A stretch of 59,928 nt of DNA from Streptomyces sp. JJ36. Its GTDB lineage: Bacteria; Actinomycetota; Actinomycetes; Streptomycetales; Streptomycetaceae. The translations under genes and the position numbers were made by a program. Numbering within the stretch: position 1 is the stretch's first letter; the number at the start of each line of letters is the position of its first letter. Positions 8,184 through 20,272 of this stretch are shown piece by piece. The notes beneath the pieces are model-generated. The model ran no database searches, was not told the origin of the DNA, and saw only the letters and a program-made list of their open reading frames with translations. The DNA lies in assembly GCF_021696945.1 (NCBI RefSeq), contig NZ_JACYHE010000033.1, forward strand, positions 1-59,928, written 5' to 3'.

Positions 8184-8212
8184 TTGACGCACCCCTGGTG
8201 ACTGCCTACCGT
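8184..8212 (+). promoter_or_regulatory. candidate promoter of the MerR gene
   Basis: TTGACG (8184-8189) and TACCGT (8207-8212) are separated by 17 bases, a good match to a vegetative promoter. It would give a leader of about 45-50 bases before the GTG start, with a good ribosome binding site. Confidence 0.55.
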
Positions 8213-8266
8213 CAATCGGGCGGGTTCCGGGGCGCTCTCCCCGGAATGTGAAGGACGGAGGTCGGC

Positions 8267-8953
<687 letters not shown>

Positions 8954-8998
8954 GGCCGTGGCGGGGACTGTCGGTGCCGTGCGGCAGCATCGGAAGAT

Positions 8999-10492
8999 GT
9001 GAGAGGCGCACCGACGATCCTGCATCTGGACATGGATGCCTTCTACGCCGCCGTCGAGCAGGCGACCAAGCCCAGCCTGCGCGGAAAGCCGGTGATCGTC
9101 GGCGGTCTGGGTCCGCGGGGTGTGGTGGCCACCGCCTCCTACGAGGCCCGGCGCTTCGGCGTGCACTCGGCGATGCCCATGGGCCAGGCCCGCCGGCTCT
9201 GCCCCCACGCCGCCTATCTCACCCCCCGCTTCGGCCTCTACCGGCAGGTCAGCGACATGGTGATGGAGCTGCTCGCCGGCCTCTCACCGCTGGTGGAGCC
9301 GCTCAGCCTCGACGAGGCCTTCGTCGACCTGGAGGCCGGCGGCACTCCGCCCACCACGGCGGCCGCCCGCACCGTCGGGGAGCGCCTGCGGGCCGCGATC
9401 CGGGCGGCCACCGGGCTCAGCGGATCCGTGGGGCTCGCCGGTTCCAAGCTGCTGGCCAAGATCGCCTCCGAGGACGCCAAGCCGGACGGGCTGGTCGTCA
9501 TCGCCCCCGGCACCGAGCGGGAGCTGCTCGCCCCGCTGCCGGTCCGCACCCTGCCCGGCGTGGGCCCGGCGACGGCGGAGACGCTGCGCCGGGCGGGCAT
9601 CACCACCGTCGGGGAGACGGCCGAGGCCGGTGAGGCGGAGCTGCTGCGGCTGCTGGGCCGGGCGCACGGCGCCGGCCTGTACGCGATGGCGAACGGCCTC
9701 GACGACCGGCCGGTGGTGGCCGAGCGGGACGCCAAGTCCGTCTCCGTGGAGGACACCTTCGACACCGACCTCACCGACCGCACCCGGGTGCACACCGAGG
9801 TCGCCCGGCTCGCCGACCGCTGTGTGCGGCGGCTGCGGGCCGCCGGGCGCTCCGGGCGCACCGTGGTGCTCAAGGTGCGCAGCTACGACTTCTCCACCCT
9901 CACGCGGTCGGAGACGCTGCGCGGCCCCACGGACGACCCGGCCGTGGTCCGGGAGGCCGCGGCCCGGCTGCTGGAGGGCGTGGACACCACGGCCGGGGTG
10001 CGGCTGCTCGGCGTGGGCGTGTCCGGGCTGGCCGACTTCACCCAGGAGGACCTCTTCGCGCAGGCGACGGCGGCGCGTGCCGCCGCACCGCCGGGTCCGG
10101 ACGACCCGGAGCCGCCCGCGGGCGCCGGGACGCCGTCCGGAGGCGCGGCCGAGGAGGCTCCGGGCGTCACCCGCCCGGAGCCCGTGGACACCCCGCCGCA
10201 GCGCCGCTGGCTGCCCGGGCTGGACGTGCGGCACGCCCGGTGGGGGCCCGGGTGGGTACAGGGCAGCGGCATCGGCCGCGTCACCGTCCGTTTCGAGCAG
10301 CCCGGCACCCCGCCCGGCAGGGTCCGTACGTTCCCTGTCGACGACCCGGAGCTGGCCCCCGCGGAGCCCGCCATGCCGGTCGCGCCGGGCGGCGGGCCGG
10401 CCGGTCAGCTCTCGGAGCCCGCGACGCGGCCGAAGTCCCGGTCCTCGGGGGGCGGGGAACCCTCGCCGCCGGCCGGCAGGTCCATCCCGTAG
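8999..10492 (+). CDS. dinB: DNA polymerase IV (Y family)
   Basis: 497 aa. Translesion polymerase. Catalytic carboxylates are present: D11 and D13 in LDMDAFYAAVEQ, and D105-E106 in SLDEAFVD. The helix-hairpin-helix (LPGVGPATAETLRRAG) and little-finger regions follow. About 130 residues at the C-terminus are extra: a Pro/Ala-rich linker and a small conserved block (PGLDVRHARWGPGWVQGSG, VTVRFE) that replaces the usual clamp-binding tail. The GTG at 8999 has only a weak ribosome binding site. The 3' end overlaps the convergent PRC-barrel gene by 88 bases. Confidence 0.92.
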   Translation: MRGAPTILHLDMDAFYAAVEQATKPSLRGKPVIVGGLGPRGVVATASYEARRFGVHSAMPMGQARRLCPHAAYLTPRFGLYRQVSDMVMELLAGLSPLVEPLSLDEAFVDLEAGGTPPTTAAARTVGERLRAAIRAATGLSGSVGLAGSKLLAKIASEDAKPDGLVVIAPGTERELLAPLPVRTLPGVGPATAETLRRAGITTVGETAEAGEAELLRLLGRAHGAGLYAMANGLDDRPVVAERDAKSVSVEDTFDTDLTDRTRVHTEVARLADRCVRRLRAAGRSGRTVVLKVRSYDFSTLTRSETLRGPTDDPAVVREAAARLLEGVDTTAGVRLLGVGVSGLADFTQEDLFAQATAARAAAPPGPDDPEPPAGAGTPSGGAAEEAPGVTRPEPVDTPPQRRWLPGLDVRHARWGPGWVQGSGIGRVTVRFEQPGTPPGRVRTFPVDDPELAPAEPAMPVAPGGGPAGQLSEPATRPKSRSSGGGEPSPPAGRSIP

Positions 10493-10785
10493 TGGTGGTA
10501 GAGCTGCAGCTCCTGCTCCGGGGAGAGGTGGCGCCCCACGCCGAAGTCCGGGGCGTCCTTGATCAGTACACGGGCGAAGGGCACTCGGAGCGTCCCGCCG
10601 TCCAGCTCGCTCGGCCCGAGGGGCACGAAGGCGTCACGGCTGAAGAGCCCGGTGCGGACGGCCGCCCATTCGGGCACTCCGGTGGCGTCGTCGAGGTAGA
10701 CCTCGTCGACGGTGCCGATCTTGGCGCCGTCGCGGTCGAAGGCCTTGCGGCCGATCAGGGTGCGCGGGTCGATGTCGGTCTGCAC
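10405..10785 (-). CDS. PRC-barrel domain protein
   Basis: 126 aa. The PRC-barrel (about 8-80) has LIGRKAFDRDGAKIGTVDEV and YLDDATGVPEWAAVRTGLF, followed by the common Streptomyces tail LSPEQELQLYHHYGMDLP. Such proteins are soluble adaptor-like barrels, often stress-linked; no specific partner is visible. The GTG at 10785 is chosen because GGAGGG lies just upstream on the minus strand. The last 88 bases overlap dinB in antisense. Confidence 0.85.
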   Translation of the reverse strand: MQTDIDPRTLIGRKAFDRDGAKIGTVDEVYLDDATGVPEWAAVRTGLFSRDAFVPLGPSELDGGTLRVPFARVLIKDAPDFGVGRHLSPEQELQLYHHYGMDLPAGGEGSPPPEDRDFGRVAGSES

Positions 10786-10928
10786 GGTCCCTCCAACGGG
10801 TCGCCTGAACCGCACGGGTACCCCTTCTCACAGATTTTCCACGGAACGGCACCCCACCGCCTCCGGCCGGTCGCATGCGGGCCCGGTTCCCGCCGGGGGT
10901 GTCGCTGGTAGTCTCGAAGACGGCTGTC

Positions 10929-11150
10929 GACCCCGTACGGGAGAGTCCCCCGGTGCCGCCGGGGGCGCCGAAGGAGCAAATCCTCCCCGGAATCTCTCAG
11001 GCACACGTACCGTACGGACGAGGTCACTCTGGAAAGCAGGGCGGGTCACGGTCCCGAGCCGGAGCCCCTCCTCACCGACGGTGAAAGCCGGGCGCTCCGG
11101 GCGGTGCGGCCGGTGAAACTCTCAGGTTGAGATGACAGAGGGGGAGGCCG
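10929..11150 (+). promoter_or_regulatory. tandem glycine riboswitch upstream of gcvP
   Basis: Two glycine aptamers in series. The first has GGCGCCGAAGGAGCAAATCC (10963-10982), AATCTCTCAGGCA (10991-11003) and ACTCTGGAAAG (11026-11036). The second has GGTGAAACTCTCAGGT (11112-11127) and GACAGAGGGGGAG (11134-11146). These are the conserved cores of the gcvT-type element, in which glycine binding switches on glycine-cleavage genes. TAGTCT at 10909-10914 is a possible -10. Boundaries are estimated from the core motifs. Confidence 0.93.
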
Positions 11151-11153
11151 TCC

Positions 11154-11172
11154 GGGCACCCCAGTGGTGCCC
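11154..11172 (+). promoter_or_regulatory. hairpin between riboswitch and gcvP (candidate expression platform)
   Basis: GGGCACC (11154-11160) and GGTGCCC (11166-11172) form a 7-bp stem with loop CCAGT. It lies right after the second aptamer and 20 bases before the AGGAGG of gcvP. It has no T run, so control of translation or Rho access is as likely as intrinsic termination. Confidence 0.45.
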
Positions 11173-11206
11173 CTCGCAGGTCGCACAGACCAGGAGGCCC
11201 CCGCAG

Positions 11207-14092
<2,886 letters not shown>

Positions 14093-14107
14093 CCCGCGGC
14101 ACGGGAC

Positions 14108-14141
14108 GGGGCCGGTTCGGCGGACTCGCCGGGCCGGCCCC
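14108..14141. terminator. hairpin after gcvP
   Basis: GGGGCCGG (14108-14115) pairs with CCGGCCCC (14134-14141), with an inner CGGCG/CGCCG stem. It sits 15 bases after the gcvP stop and between convergent genes, so it can serve both strands. There is no long T run. Confidence 0.6.
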
Positions 14142-14190
14142 GGTGCTTTCCGCGGCTCCCGCGGGACCTCCCCGGGGGGCGCGGACCTCC

Positions 14191-14409
14191 TCAGGCGGCG
14201 GTGGTGACGCCTCCGGCGTCGAGTGGCCGGCGAGGGCCGATGATCTTGCCGTCCGGCAGCAGCTCACCGGTGTCCTCGAAGAGGAGCACCCCGTTGCACA
14301 GCAGGCTCCACCCCTGCTCCGGGCAGTGCGCCACGAGGTGTGCGGCCTCGCGGTCGGCGGAGTCCGCGCTGGGGCACGGCGGCTGGTGTCGGCACATCGT
14401 CGGTGTCAT
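14191..14409 (-). CDS. DUF5999 family small protein
   Basis: 72 aa. Conserved Streptomyces small protein with CRHQPPCPSADSADREAA near the N-terminus, then HCPEQGWSLLCNGVLLFEDTG and LLPDGKIIGPRRP. Four conserved-looking cysteines and several histidines suggest metal binding, but the function is unknown. ATG 14409 is used; a second ATG four codons later (14397) is also possible. Neither has a strong ribosome binding site. Confidence 0.8.
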   Translation of the reverse strand: MTPTMCRHQPPCPSADSADREAAHLVAHCPEQGWSLLCNGVLLFEDTGELLPDGKIIGPRRPLDAGGVTTAA

Positions 14410-14715
14410 GGTGCGTGCGGTCTTCTCTGTGTGCGCCGGGCCGGCTGCGTCCGCCGGCCGTCGGCTGGGTACGGATTCCATCGGTCCCCCCGTGGGTGTC
14501 GGTCCGTCCTCCAGTGTGGCGTTGCGGAGAGGCCCCCGCAGGCTTTTCGGGGCAGCTTTCTCACCGGAAGAGGACGCCTCACCCGGACGAGTGGTTGCCG
14601 TACGGCCCCGCGCGGCAGGGGGCGTACGGGGGCCTGGGGGAGCACGAAGGGCCCGGGGGGCGCGAGCGGCCCCCCGGCGGGGCCGGGGGGGCCGGTGCGG
14701 GGATGCCCGTGCCGT
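14410..14715. other. intergenic region without a recognisable gene
   Basis: 306 bases between two minus-strand genes. It contains dense G and C runs near 14640-14700 that could fold into a terminator for the upstream minus-strand gene, but no clear single hairpin or coding pattern was found. Confidence 0.5.
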
Positions 14716-15351
14716 TCAGGCGGAGGCGCGCAGCAGCGGTGCGGCCGGCAGGCGGTCGGTGAGGAGCGGGAGCAGGACGTCCACCCGCTGCGGAAGGTGC
14801 GGTGCGATGCCGGGGGGCGCGGGCGCCAGCGGGACGAGCAGGTCCGAGGGACCGGGTGAGCCGGCAGCGGCGTCCGCCTCGGCGTCGCCGTGCAGCCACA
14901 GCGTCAGCATGTAGAGCTCGGGGACCGACAGCAGCCGCGGCTGGTAGGGCAGCGGCAGGACCTCGGCCTGCCGCAGCGCCCGCTCGGCCGAGGCGACGTA
15001 CGGTCCGCCGCCGAAGTGCGCGAAGGCCCAGCCGTCCGCGGTGAGCATGGCCTCCGCGGCGCCCACGGCGGGCGCGTCCGCCGCCGCGGCGGCGGCCGCA
15101 CCGGATTCGGCGTCCGTGCCGTGCCCGCGGTCCGCGCCGTCGGCGGCGTCGGCGTCCGCGGCGCACAGCAGGAAGCGCCAGCCGGTCAGCCGGGTGCGCG
15201 GCGGGCCCTCCCGGCGCACCTGGTCGAGCTCGTGGACCGGCAGCGCGCGGGCGGGGCGCAGGGCGGGCCGGCCGTCGGCGGCACGGGATCGCAGGGCGGC
15301 GGTGACGCTGCGGAGTGCGGGGGCGGGAGCCGGGGGGACACGCAGGGGCAT
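14716..15351 (-). CDS. conserved hypothetical protein, Ala/Pro-rich
   Basis: 211 aa, no family recognised. The N-terminal half reads like a partner- or ligand-binding fold (LTGWRFLLCAADAD, AEAMLTADGWAFAHFGGGPYVA), interrupted by a low-complexity Ala/Asp/Gly stretch (about residues 75-105). The C-terminus has regular hydrophobic segments (LLSVPELYMLTLWLHGD, LLPLLTDRL). No signal peptide or membrane helix. The start is ATG 15351 with GAGAGGCGA upstream; an earlier in-frame start nine codons upstream is less likely. It looks like a cytoplasmic protein in the same direction as the DUF5999 gene. Confidence 0.75.
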   Translation of the reverse strand: MPLRVPPAPAPALRSVTAALRSRAADGRPALRPARALPVHELDQVRREGPPRTRLTGWRFLLCAADADAADGADRGHGTDAESGAAAAAAADAPAVGAAEAMLTADGWAFAHFGGGPYVASAERALRQAEVLPLPYQPRLLSVPELYMLTLWLHGDAEADAAAGSPGPSDLLVPLAPAPPGIAPHLPQRVDVLLPLLTDRLPAAPLLRASA

Positions 15352-15857
15352 GATGGGTCGCCTCTCACTGGGAGACACGCTGGGGCGGGGCGGGGGCGGG
15401 ACGCGAACGGGCCTCGCCGGGCGCGGGCCGCGGCGGTGCGGCCGGAGGGCGCCGGCGTCGAGCGGCCGGTGCGGGCGTCAAGTCTCTGCCTCGTCCCGGA
15501 AGTTTATACGACGTATGTTCCCATCGGGTTTCTGCTAGCGCGCCCCCGTATTTCCGGCAAGGCGACTTCCGGTCGCTTTGCCGGGGCAATTCCTCCCCCT
15601 GTGTACCGGGCCCGCGCCGGCTGCCTCGGGCTTCTCCGCGAATGCGGTCGGCCGAGTTCCGCCTGTCCTTTTCCATGGCATCCGTGTGCGGCCGGACGGC
15701 TGCGCCGTATGCCGACGGAATGTGCCAGCCGCGACCCCCGCGGTCAGATTACCTTTCCGCGGTGCCGTCCGGGGAGGTTGGCGGGCGGACGGGCGGGCAT
15801 CATCGTCCGTAACCGCGGCCGTCGCCGCGGGCAGTCCGACCGAGGAGGCACGCCCCG
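15352..15857. other. divergent intergenic region, locally lower GC
   Basis: 506 bases between divergent genes. The part from about 15490 to 15760 is clearly less GC-rich than the flanks and should hold promoters for both sides. It contains ATACGACGTAT (15506-15516), a short 5-1-5 inverted repeat. No coding frame with the usual codon pattern was found. Confidence 0.5.
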
Positions 15858-17351
15858 ATGGGTGAGAAGGTCGCGGCCGACAGGTTCGACCTGTCGGCTC
15901 GGCAGCGTCACCGCTACAAGCTACGCCGGTGCCTGGAGGCGTTGGAGCGGATGCTGGACGAGAAGCGGTTCGACCGCCCGCGCAATCTCATGGGACTGGA
16001 GATCGAGCTGAATCTGGCGGACGCCGACGGCATGCCGCGCATGACCAACCTGGAGGTTCTGGAACGCATTGGCAGCCGGGATTTCCAGACCGAGCTCGGG
16101 CAGTTCAATCTGGAAGTCAACATCGTGCCGCACCGGCTGCACGGCCGGGTGCTGGACCAGCTCGCCGAGGAACTCCGCACCGGGCTCGCCTACGCGGACC
16201 GGCAGGCGCGGGAGGTCGACGCGCGCATCGTGATGATCGGCATCCTGCCCACCCTCACCGGCGAGGACCTCGTCTCCGCGAACCTCTCCGCCGTCGACCG
16301 CTACACGCTGCTCAACGATCAGATCATGGCCTCCCGCGGGGAGGACGTGGTGCTGGACATCGAGGGCGTGGAGCGGCTCACCTACACCTCCGGGTCGATC
16401 GCCCCCGAGGCCGCCTGCACCTCGGTGCAGCTCCACCTCCAGGTGACCCCGGCCCGGTTCGCGGACGTGTGGAACGCCGCGCAGGCCGTCGCCGGACCGC
16501 AGGTCGCGACGGGAGCGAACGCCCCCTTCCTCTTCGGCCGGGAGCTCTGGCGCGAGTCCCGCCCCCCGTTGTTCCTGCAGGCCACCGACACGCGGCCGCC
16601 CGAGCTCGCCGTGCAGGGCGTGCGGCCCCGCACCTGGTTCGGGGAGCGCTGGATCGTTTCACCGCGCGAGCTCTTCGCCGAGAACCTCCGCTACTTCCCG
16701 GCCCTGCTGCCGATCTGCGAGGAGGAGGACCCGCTGCGGGTGCTGGACGAGGGCGGCACCCCCGGGCTCCCGGAACTCGTCCTGCACAACGGCACCGTCT
16801 ACCGCTGGAACCGGCCGGTCTACGGCGTGATGGACGGCGTGCCGCACCTGCGGGTGGAGAACCGGGTGCTGCCCGCGGGCCCGACGGTCACCGACGTCCT
16901 CGCCAACACCGCCTTCTACTACGGCCTGGTACGGGCCCTCGCCGACGAGCAGCGCCCGGTGTGGACCCGCATGCCCTTCGCCGCCGCGCAGGCGAACTTC
17001 GACGCCGCCTGCCGGCACGGGATCGATGCCGAGCTGCACTGGCCGCGGCACGGGCGCGGCGGCGTCACCGCCCGGCCCGCGACCCGGCTCGTACGGGAGG
17101 AACTGCTGCCGCTGGCCGCCGCCGGGCTGGACGCCTGGGGCGTGGAGCCCGCGGACCGGGACCGCTACCTGACGGTGATCGAGGAGCGCTGCCGGCGCCG
17201 GGTGAACGGCGCGTCCTGGCAGGCCACCGCGTACCACCGGGGCCTCGAAGCGGGCCTCGACCGGGAGAAGGCGCTGGCCGCGGTGACCCGGCGGTACTGC
17301 GAGCTGGTCCGCACGGAGGAGCCGGTGCACACCTGGCCTCCCGGCCCCTGA
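15858..17351 (+). CDS. GCS2-type carboxylate-amine ligase (glutamate-cysteine ligase-like)
   Basis: 497 aa. It resembles the second family of glutamate-cysteine ligases (YbdK-like), ATP-dependent enzymes that form gamma-glutamyl amide bonds. Visible family segments: NLMGLEIELNL (metal- and substrate-binding acidic motif), FQTELGQFNLEVN, CTSVQLHLQV and GVPHLRVENRVLP. The true substrate is unknown; streptomycetes use mycothiol rather than glutathione, so classical glutathione synthesis is not expected. GAGGAGG (15842-15848) supports ATG 15858. It is convergent with the VWA gene, 12 bases apart. Confidence 0.85.
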   Translation: MGEKVAADRFDLSARQRHRYKLRRCLEALERMLDEKRFDRPRNLMGLEIELNLADADGMPRMTNLEVLERIGSRDFQTELGQFNLEVNIVPHRLHGRVLDQLAEELRTGLAYADRQAREVDARIVMIGILPTLTGEDLVSANLSAVDRYTLLNDQIMASRGEDVVLDIEGVERLTYTSGSIAPEAACTSVQLHLQVTPARFADVWNAAQAVAGPQVATGANAPFLFGRELWRESRPPLFLQATDTRPPELAVQGVRPRTWFGERWIVSPRELFAENLRYFPALLPICEEEDPLRVLDEGGTPGLPELVLHNGTVYRWNRPVYGVMDGVPHLRVENRVLPAGPTVTDVLANTAFYYGLVRALADEQRPVWTRMPFAAAQANFDAACRHGIDAELHWPRHGRGGVTARPATRLVREELLPLAAAGLDAWGVEPADRDRYLTVIEERCRRRVNGASWQATAYHRGLEAGLDREKALAAVTRRYCELVRTEEPVHTWPPGP

Positions 17352-17362
17352 CGACGCACCCC

Positions 17363-19171
17363 TCAGCCGCCCGTACGGCTGCCGGCCACCGTGATCGCCT
17401 CCAGCACCACCCGGTGGATCTGCGCCGGGTCGTCCACCCGGTGCGCCGAACCGCCGGTCGCTTCCGCCAGCCGCCGGCAGGACCGCTCGTCGGCGTCCGG
17501 GCCGATGGCGATGACGATCAGCGGCAGCGGCCGCCCGGGCCGTGCCGACTCCCGGAGCCCGCGCACCGCCGCGCGCAGCGAGGCGCCGTCCGGGTCCTGG
17601 TCGGCGCCGTCGGTGAGCACCACCACCGCGTTGAACCGCCCCTCCGCATACCCCTTCCGGGCCTGCTCGTAGGCCGCCAGCACCGTGTCGTGCAGTCCGG
17701 TGGCGCCGTACGGGACGGTGCGCAGCCCGGCCAGTGCGGTCAGCAGCCGGTCCCGCTGGGTGCCGCCGTCCCCGGCGGGGTCGCCGAGCCGTGCGGCCGG
17801 CACGAGGGTGCGGTGGTCCCGGTCACCGTCCAGCCGCAGGGCGAACTCCCAGAGTCCGATCTCGTCGTCCGCGGTGAACTGGCCCAGCGCCTGGATCAGC
17901 GCCGACCGGGTGACGTCCATCCGGGTCTGCCCCGGACGGCCCGGCACCGGCTGCGCCATCGACGCGGAGGCGTCCACGACCGTGGTGATCCGCTCGCTCT
18001 GGATCGTCACCGTCCACAGACCGCGCGCCGCGTCCGTCTCCTCCGCGGAGGGCGGCTCGACGGGGGCGTCGGTGGTGGGCTGCGGTTCCCGCCCGCCCGC
18101 GGTCCGCACCAGCTCCGGGTCGGCCTGGGCACCCGGCGGGCGGAAGCCGTGCCGGCGCAGCACCGAGCGGCCCTCGGCGCCGCCCAGCAGCGTCTGGAAG
18201 CGGGATGCGGCCCGGGTCTGCCCGGTGCTCAGCCCTGCGGCGTCCAGCAGGGTGTACGGGTAGTCCAGCACCGTGGCCGCGTCCCGCGGATAGAACAGCC
18301 GCAGCCGCTGCCGGGCCCCGCCGGAGCGGTTGTGCGCGTACGCCGCCTGCTCGGAGAGGAACAGCACCTGACTGCGCTGGGGATGGTGCAGCTCGGCGCG
18401 GGAGGCGTCACGCGGCAGCGTCGCCAGGACCTGCGCGTCGCCGGGGGCGGTGTGCCGGGCCAGCGCCCGCGCCGTCGCGGCCGCGCGGAGCCCCGCGTCC
18501 GTCCCGCCCGCCGCGGTGGCGGCGCTGCGCACCCGGGCCAGCGCGAGCAGCCCGGTGGCGCTGCGCGCCGGGTCCGCGGCCCCGGCGCGCAGGGCGTCCC
18601 GTCCGGTGACGGCCGCGGCCAGCTCCGCCCAGTCGTAGGTCTTCTCCGGCCAGCCCAGCGTCTTCGCCGCCGGGGGCACCGCCGCCAGGGTCAGGGGGGT
18701 ACTCGCCACGTTCCCCGCCGTGTCGAGCTGCGGTGCCCGGCCCGAGGAGGCCGCGTGCAGCACCCACAGCGCGGAGTCCGGCACCCACACCTGGTGCCCG
18801 GTGTCCTCGCCGCGGGCGAGGGCGGCGGCCGTCTCGGCACCGGTACGGGCGGTGACCCGCACGTCCAGGCACCGCCCGTCCGAGGTGACGTGCCGCTCCC
18901 GGGCCTGCTCCGCGACGGTGCGCAGCGCGGGTGCGACCGAGGGCTCCGCGGCGACCCGCAGCCGTACGGTGCCGTCGCCGCACGGCTCCGCGAAGGGCTG
19001 CCAGCCGGTGCGGGCCGCGACCGCCGTGGCCGCACCCGCCAGCAGGAGGGAGACGGTGAGCACGGCACCCGTACGGCGGCGCCTCCCGGAGCGTTCCGCG
19101 CGTTCTTCCGGCGGAAGCGGGGACCCTCTGCCCGCGCGGGCGGAGTCATCGGGCAAGCTGTGACGTCCCAT
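17363..19171 (-). CDS. membrane-anchored solute-binding protein with C-terminal VWA domain
   Basis: 602 aa. A basic N-terminus and one hydrophobic segment (about 36-55) act as signal anchor. Residues 65-355 look like an ABC-type solute-binding domain (RLRVAAEPSVAPALR, HQVWVPDSALWVL, VLFLSEQAAYAHN). The C-terminal von Willebrand A domain has a complete MIDAS start, D400-A-S402-A-S404, plus VVVLTDGADQDPD and the ending IGPDADERSCRRLAEATGG. An extracytoplasmic adhesion or sensing role is inferred. GGAGGGTC precedes the ATG on the minus strand. Confidence 0.82.
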   Translation of the reverse strand: MGRHSLPDDSARAGRGSPLPPEERAERSGRRRRTGAVLTVSLLLAGAATAVAARTGWQPFAEPCGDGTVRLRVAAEPSVAPALRTVAEQARERHVTSDGRCLDVRVTARTGAETAAALARGEDTGHQVWVPDSALWVLHAASSGRAPQLDTAGNVASTPLTLAAVPPAAKTLGWPEKTYDWAELAAAVTGRDALRAGAADPARSATGLLALARVRSAATAAGGTDAGLRAAATARALARHTAPGDAQVLATLPRDASRAELHHPQRSQVLFLSEQAAYAHNRSGGARQRLRLFYPRDAATVLDYPYTLLDAAGLSTGQTRAASRFQTLLGGAEGRSVLRRHGFRPPGAQADPELVRTAGGREPQPTTDAPVEPPSAEETDAARGLWTVTIQSERITTVVDASASMAQPVPGRPGQTRMDVTRSALIQALGQFTADDEIGLWEFALRLDGDRDHRTLVPAARLGDPAGDGGTQRDRLLTALAGLRTVPYGATGLHDTVLAAYEQARKGYAEGRFNAVVVLTDGADQDPDGASLRAAVRGLRESARPGRPLPLIVIAIGPDADERSCRRLAEATGGSAHRVDDPAQIHRVVLEAITVAGSRTGG

Positions 19172-19339
19172 GGCGTACGACCCTCCGTGCGGCCTGTCGG
19201 TCGTGCCGGGGGACCGGGCCGGTGTGCCCGGCGGGCGCGGCGCGCGCCCCCGGCCGGCGCGCGCGGTCTCCGGTGTGCTGCGCAGACCCTAGCGTCGGGG
19301 GCAGGCCGACGAGGCCGGATCGTGGAAGTGGAGGAAGGT

Positions 19340-20143
19340 GTGGGTTCGCCGACCGGAGACACCGGGCTCGCCGTCCCCGGGGGCGGTGCGGCAGCGCCGG
19401 TGCTGCGCCGGGAGACGCTGCTCGTCCTCGCGTTGTCGCTCGGCGCCAGCGCGGTCTCGGCGCTGATCAGCTTCACCGGCTCGCTGACCGCGCCGGGTGG
19501 CCTGGCGGACCAGGCTGCCCGGCTCAACTCCTCGCGCGCGCCCGACCGTCCCTGGCTGGACCTGGCCTGGCAGCTCTTCGGCATCGCCACCGCGCTGGTC
19601 CCCGTGGCCCTCGTCGCCCATCTGCTCTTCCGCGAGGGGGCAGGCGGCCTGCGGGCGGTCGGCTGCGACCTGCGCCGCCCGGCCTTCGACGTCTCCCGGG
19701 GCGCGGTGGTCGCGGCCGGCATCGGGGGGACGGGCCTGCTGCTCTACCTCGGGGCGCGGGCCGCCGGGGCCAATCTGACCGTGGTGCCGGAGAACCTGCC
19801 GGACGTCTGGTGGAAGATCCCGGTGCTCATCGCCTCGGCCGTGCAGAACTCCCTGGTGGAGGAGGTCATCGTGGTGGGCTATCTGCTGCGCCGCCTCGAC
19901 GGGCTGGGCTGGAGCCCCACGGCGGCGCTGGCCGCCAGTGCGGTACTGCGCGGCACGTACCACCTCTACCAGGGCATCGGCGGGCTGCTGGGGAACATGG
20001 CGATGGGCGTGATCTTCGTGCTCCTCTACCGCCGGTGGGGCCGGGTGGGACCCCTGGTCGCCGCGCACGCGCTGATCGACATCGTGGCGTTCGTCGGCTA
20101 CGCGCTGCTGGCCGGCCGGGTGGACTGGCTGCCCACGGGCTGA
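19340..20143 (+). CDS. CPBP family intramembrane metalloprotease-like protein
   Basis: 267 aa with about seven to eight membrane helices. The CPBP (CAAX protease and bacteriocin-processing) motifs are present: EEVIVVGYLLRRL (usual EExxxR), RGTYHLYQGIGGLLGNMAMG and AHALIDIVAF. In the family the glutamates and histidines bind zinc within the membrane. Substrate unknown. GTG 19340 is preferred because GGAGGAAGG lies just before it; GTG 19322 is an alternative. TAGCGT at 19290-19295 could be the -10 box. Confidence 0.85.
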   Translation: MGSPTGDTGLAVPGGGAAAPVLRRETLLVLALSLGASAVSALISFTGSLTAPGGLADQAARLNSSRAPDRPWLDLAWQLFGIATALVPVALVAHLLFREGAGGLRAVGCDLRRPAFDVSRGAVVAAGIGGTGLLLYLGARAAGANLTVVPENLPDVWWKIPVLIASAVQNSLVEEVIVVGYLLRRLDGLGWSPTAALAASAVLRGTYHLYQGIGGLLGNMAMGVIFVLLYRRWGRVGPLVAAHALIDIVAFVGYALLAGRVDWLPTG

Positions 20144-20272
20144 CCACAGGGCCAGGGCGCGGGGGAGGGGCGGCGAGCCTGCGCCCCGGGGACGTACCGG
20201 ACCCGGCGCCTGCGACCTGCGCCGGGCGCGGTCCACCGGCCCCGCGGCCCGGCTCGCCGCCGGGTGGCCGCC

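Noticed and set aside
15929..20143. A 1404-codon plus-strand frame spanning the GCS2, VWA and CPBP region
   Set aside because: Only its last 267 codons encode a recognisable protein (CPBP). The rest is out of frame with the GCS2 gene and antisense to the VWA gene.
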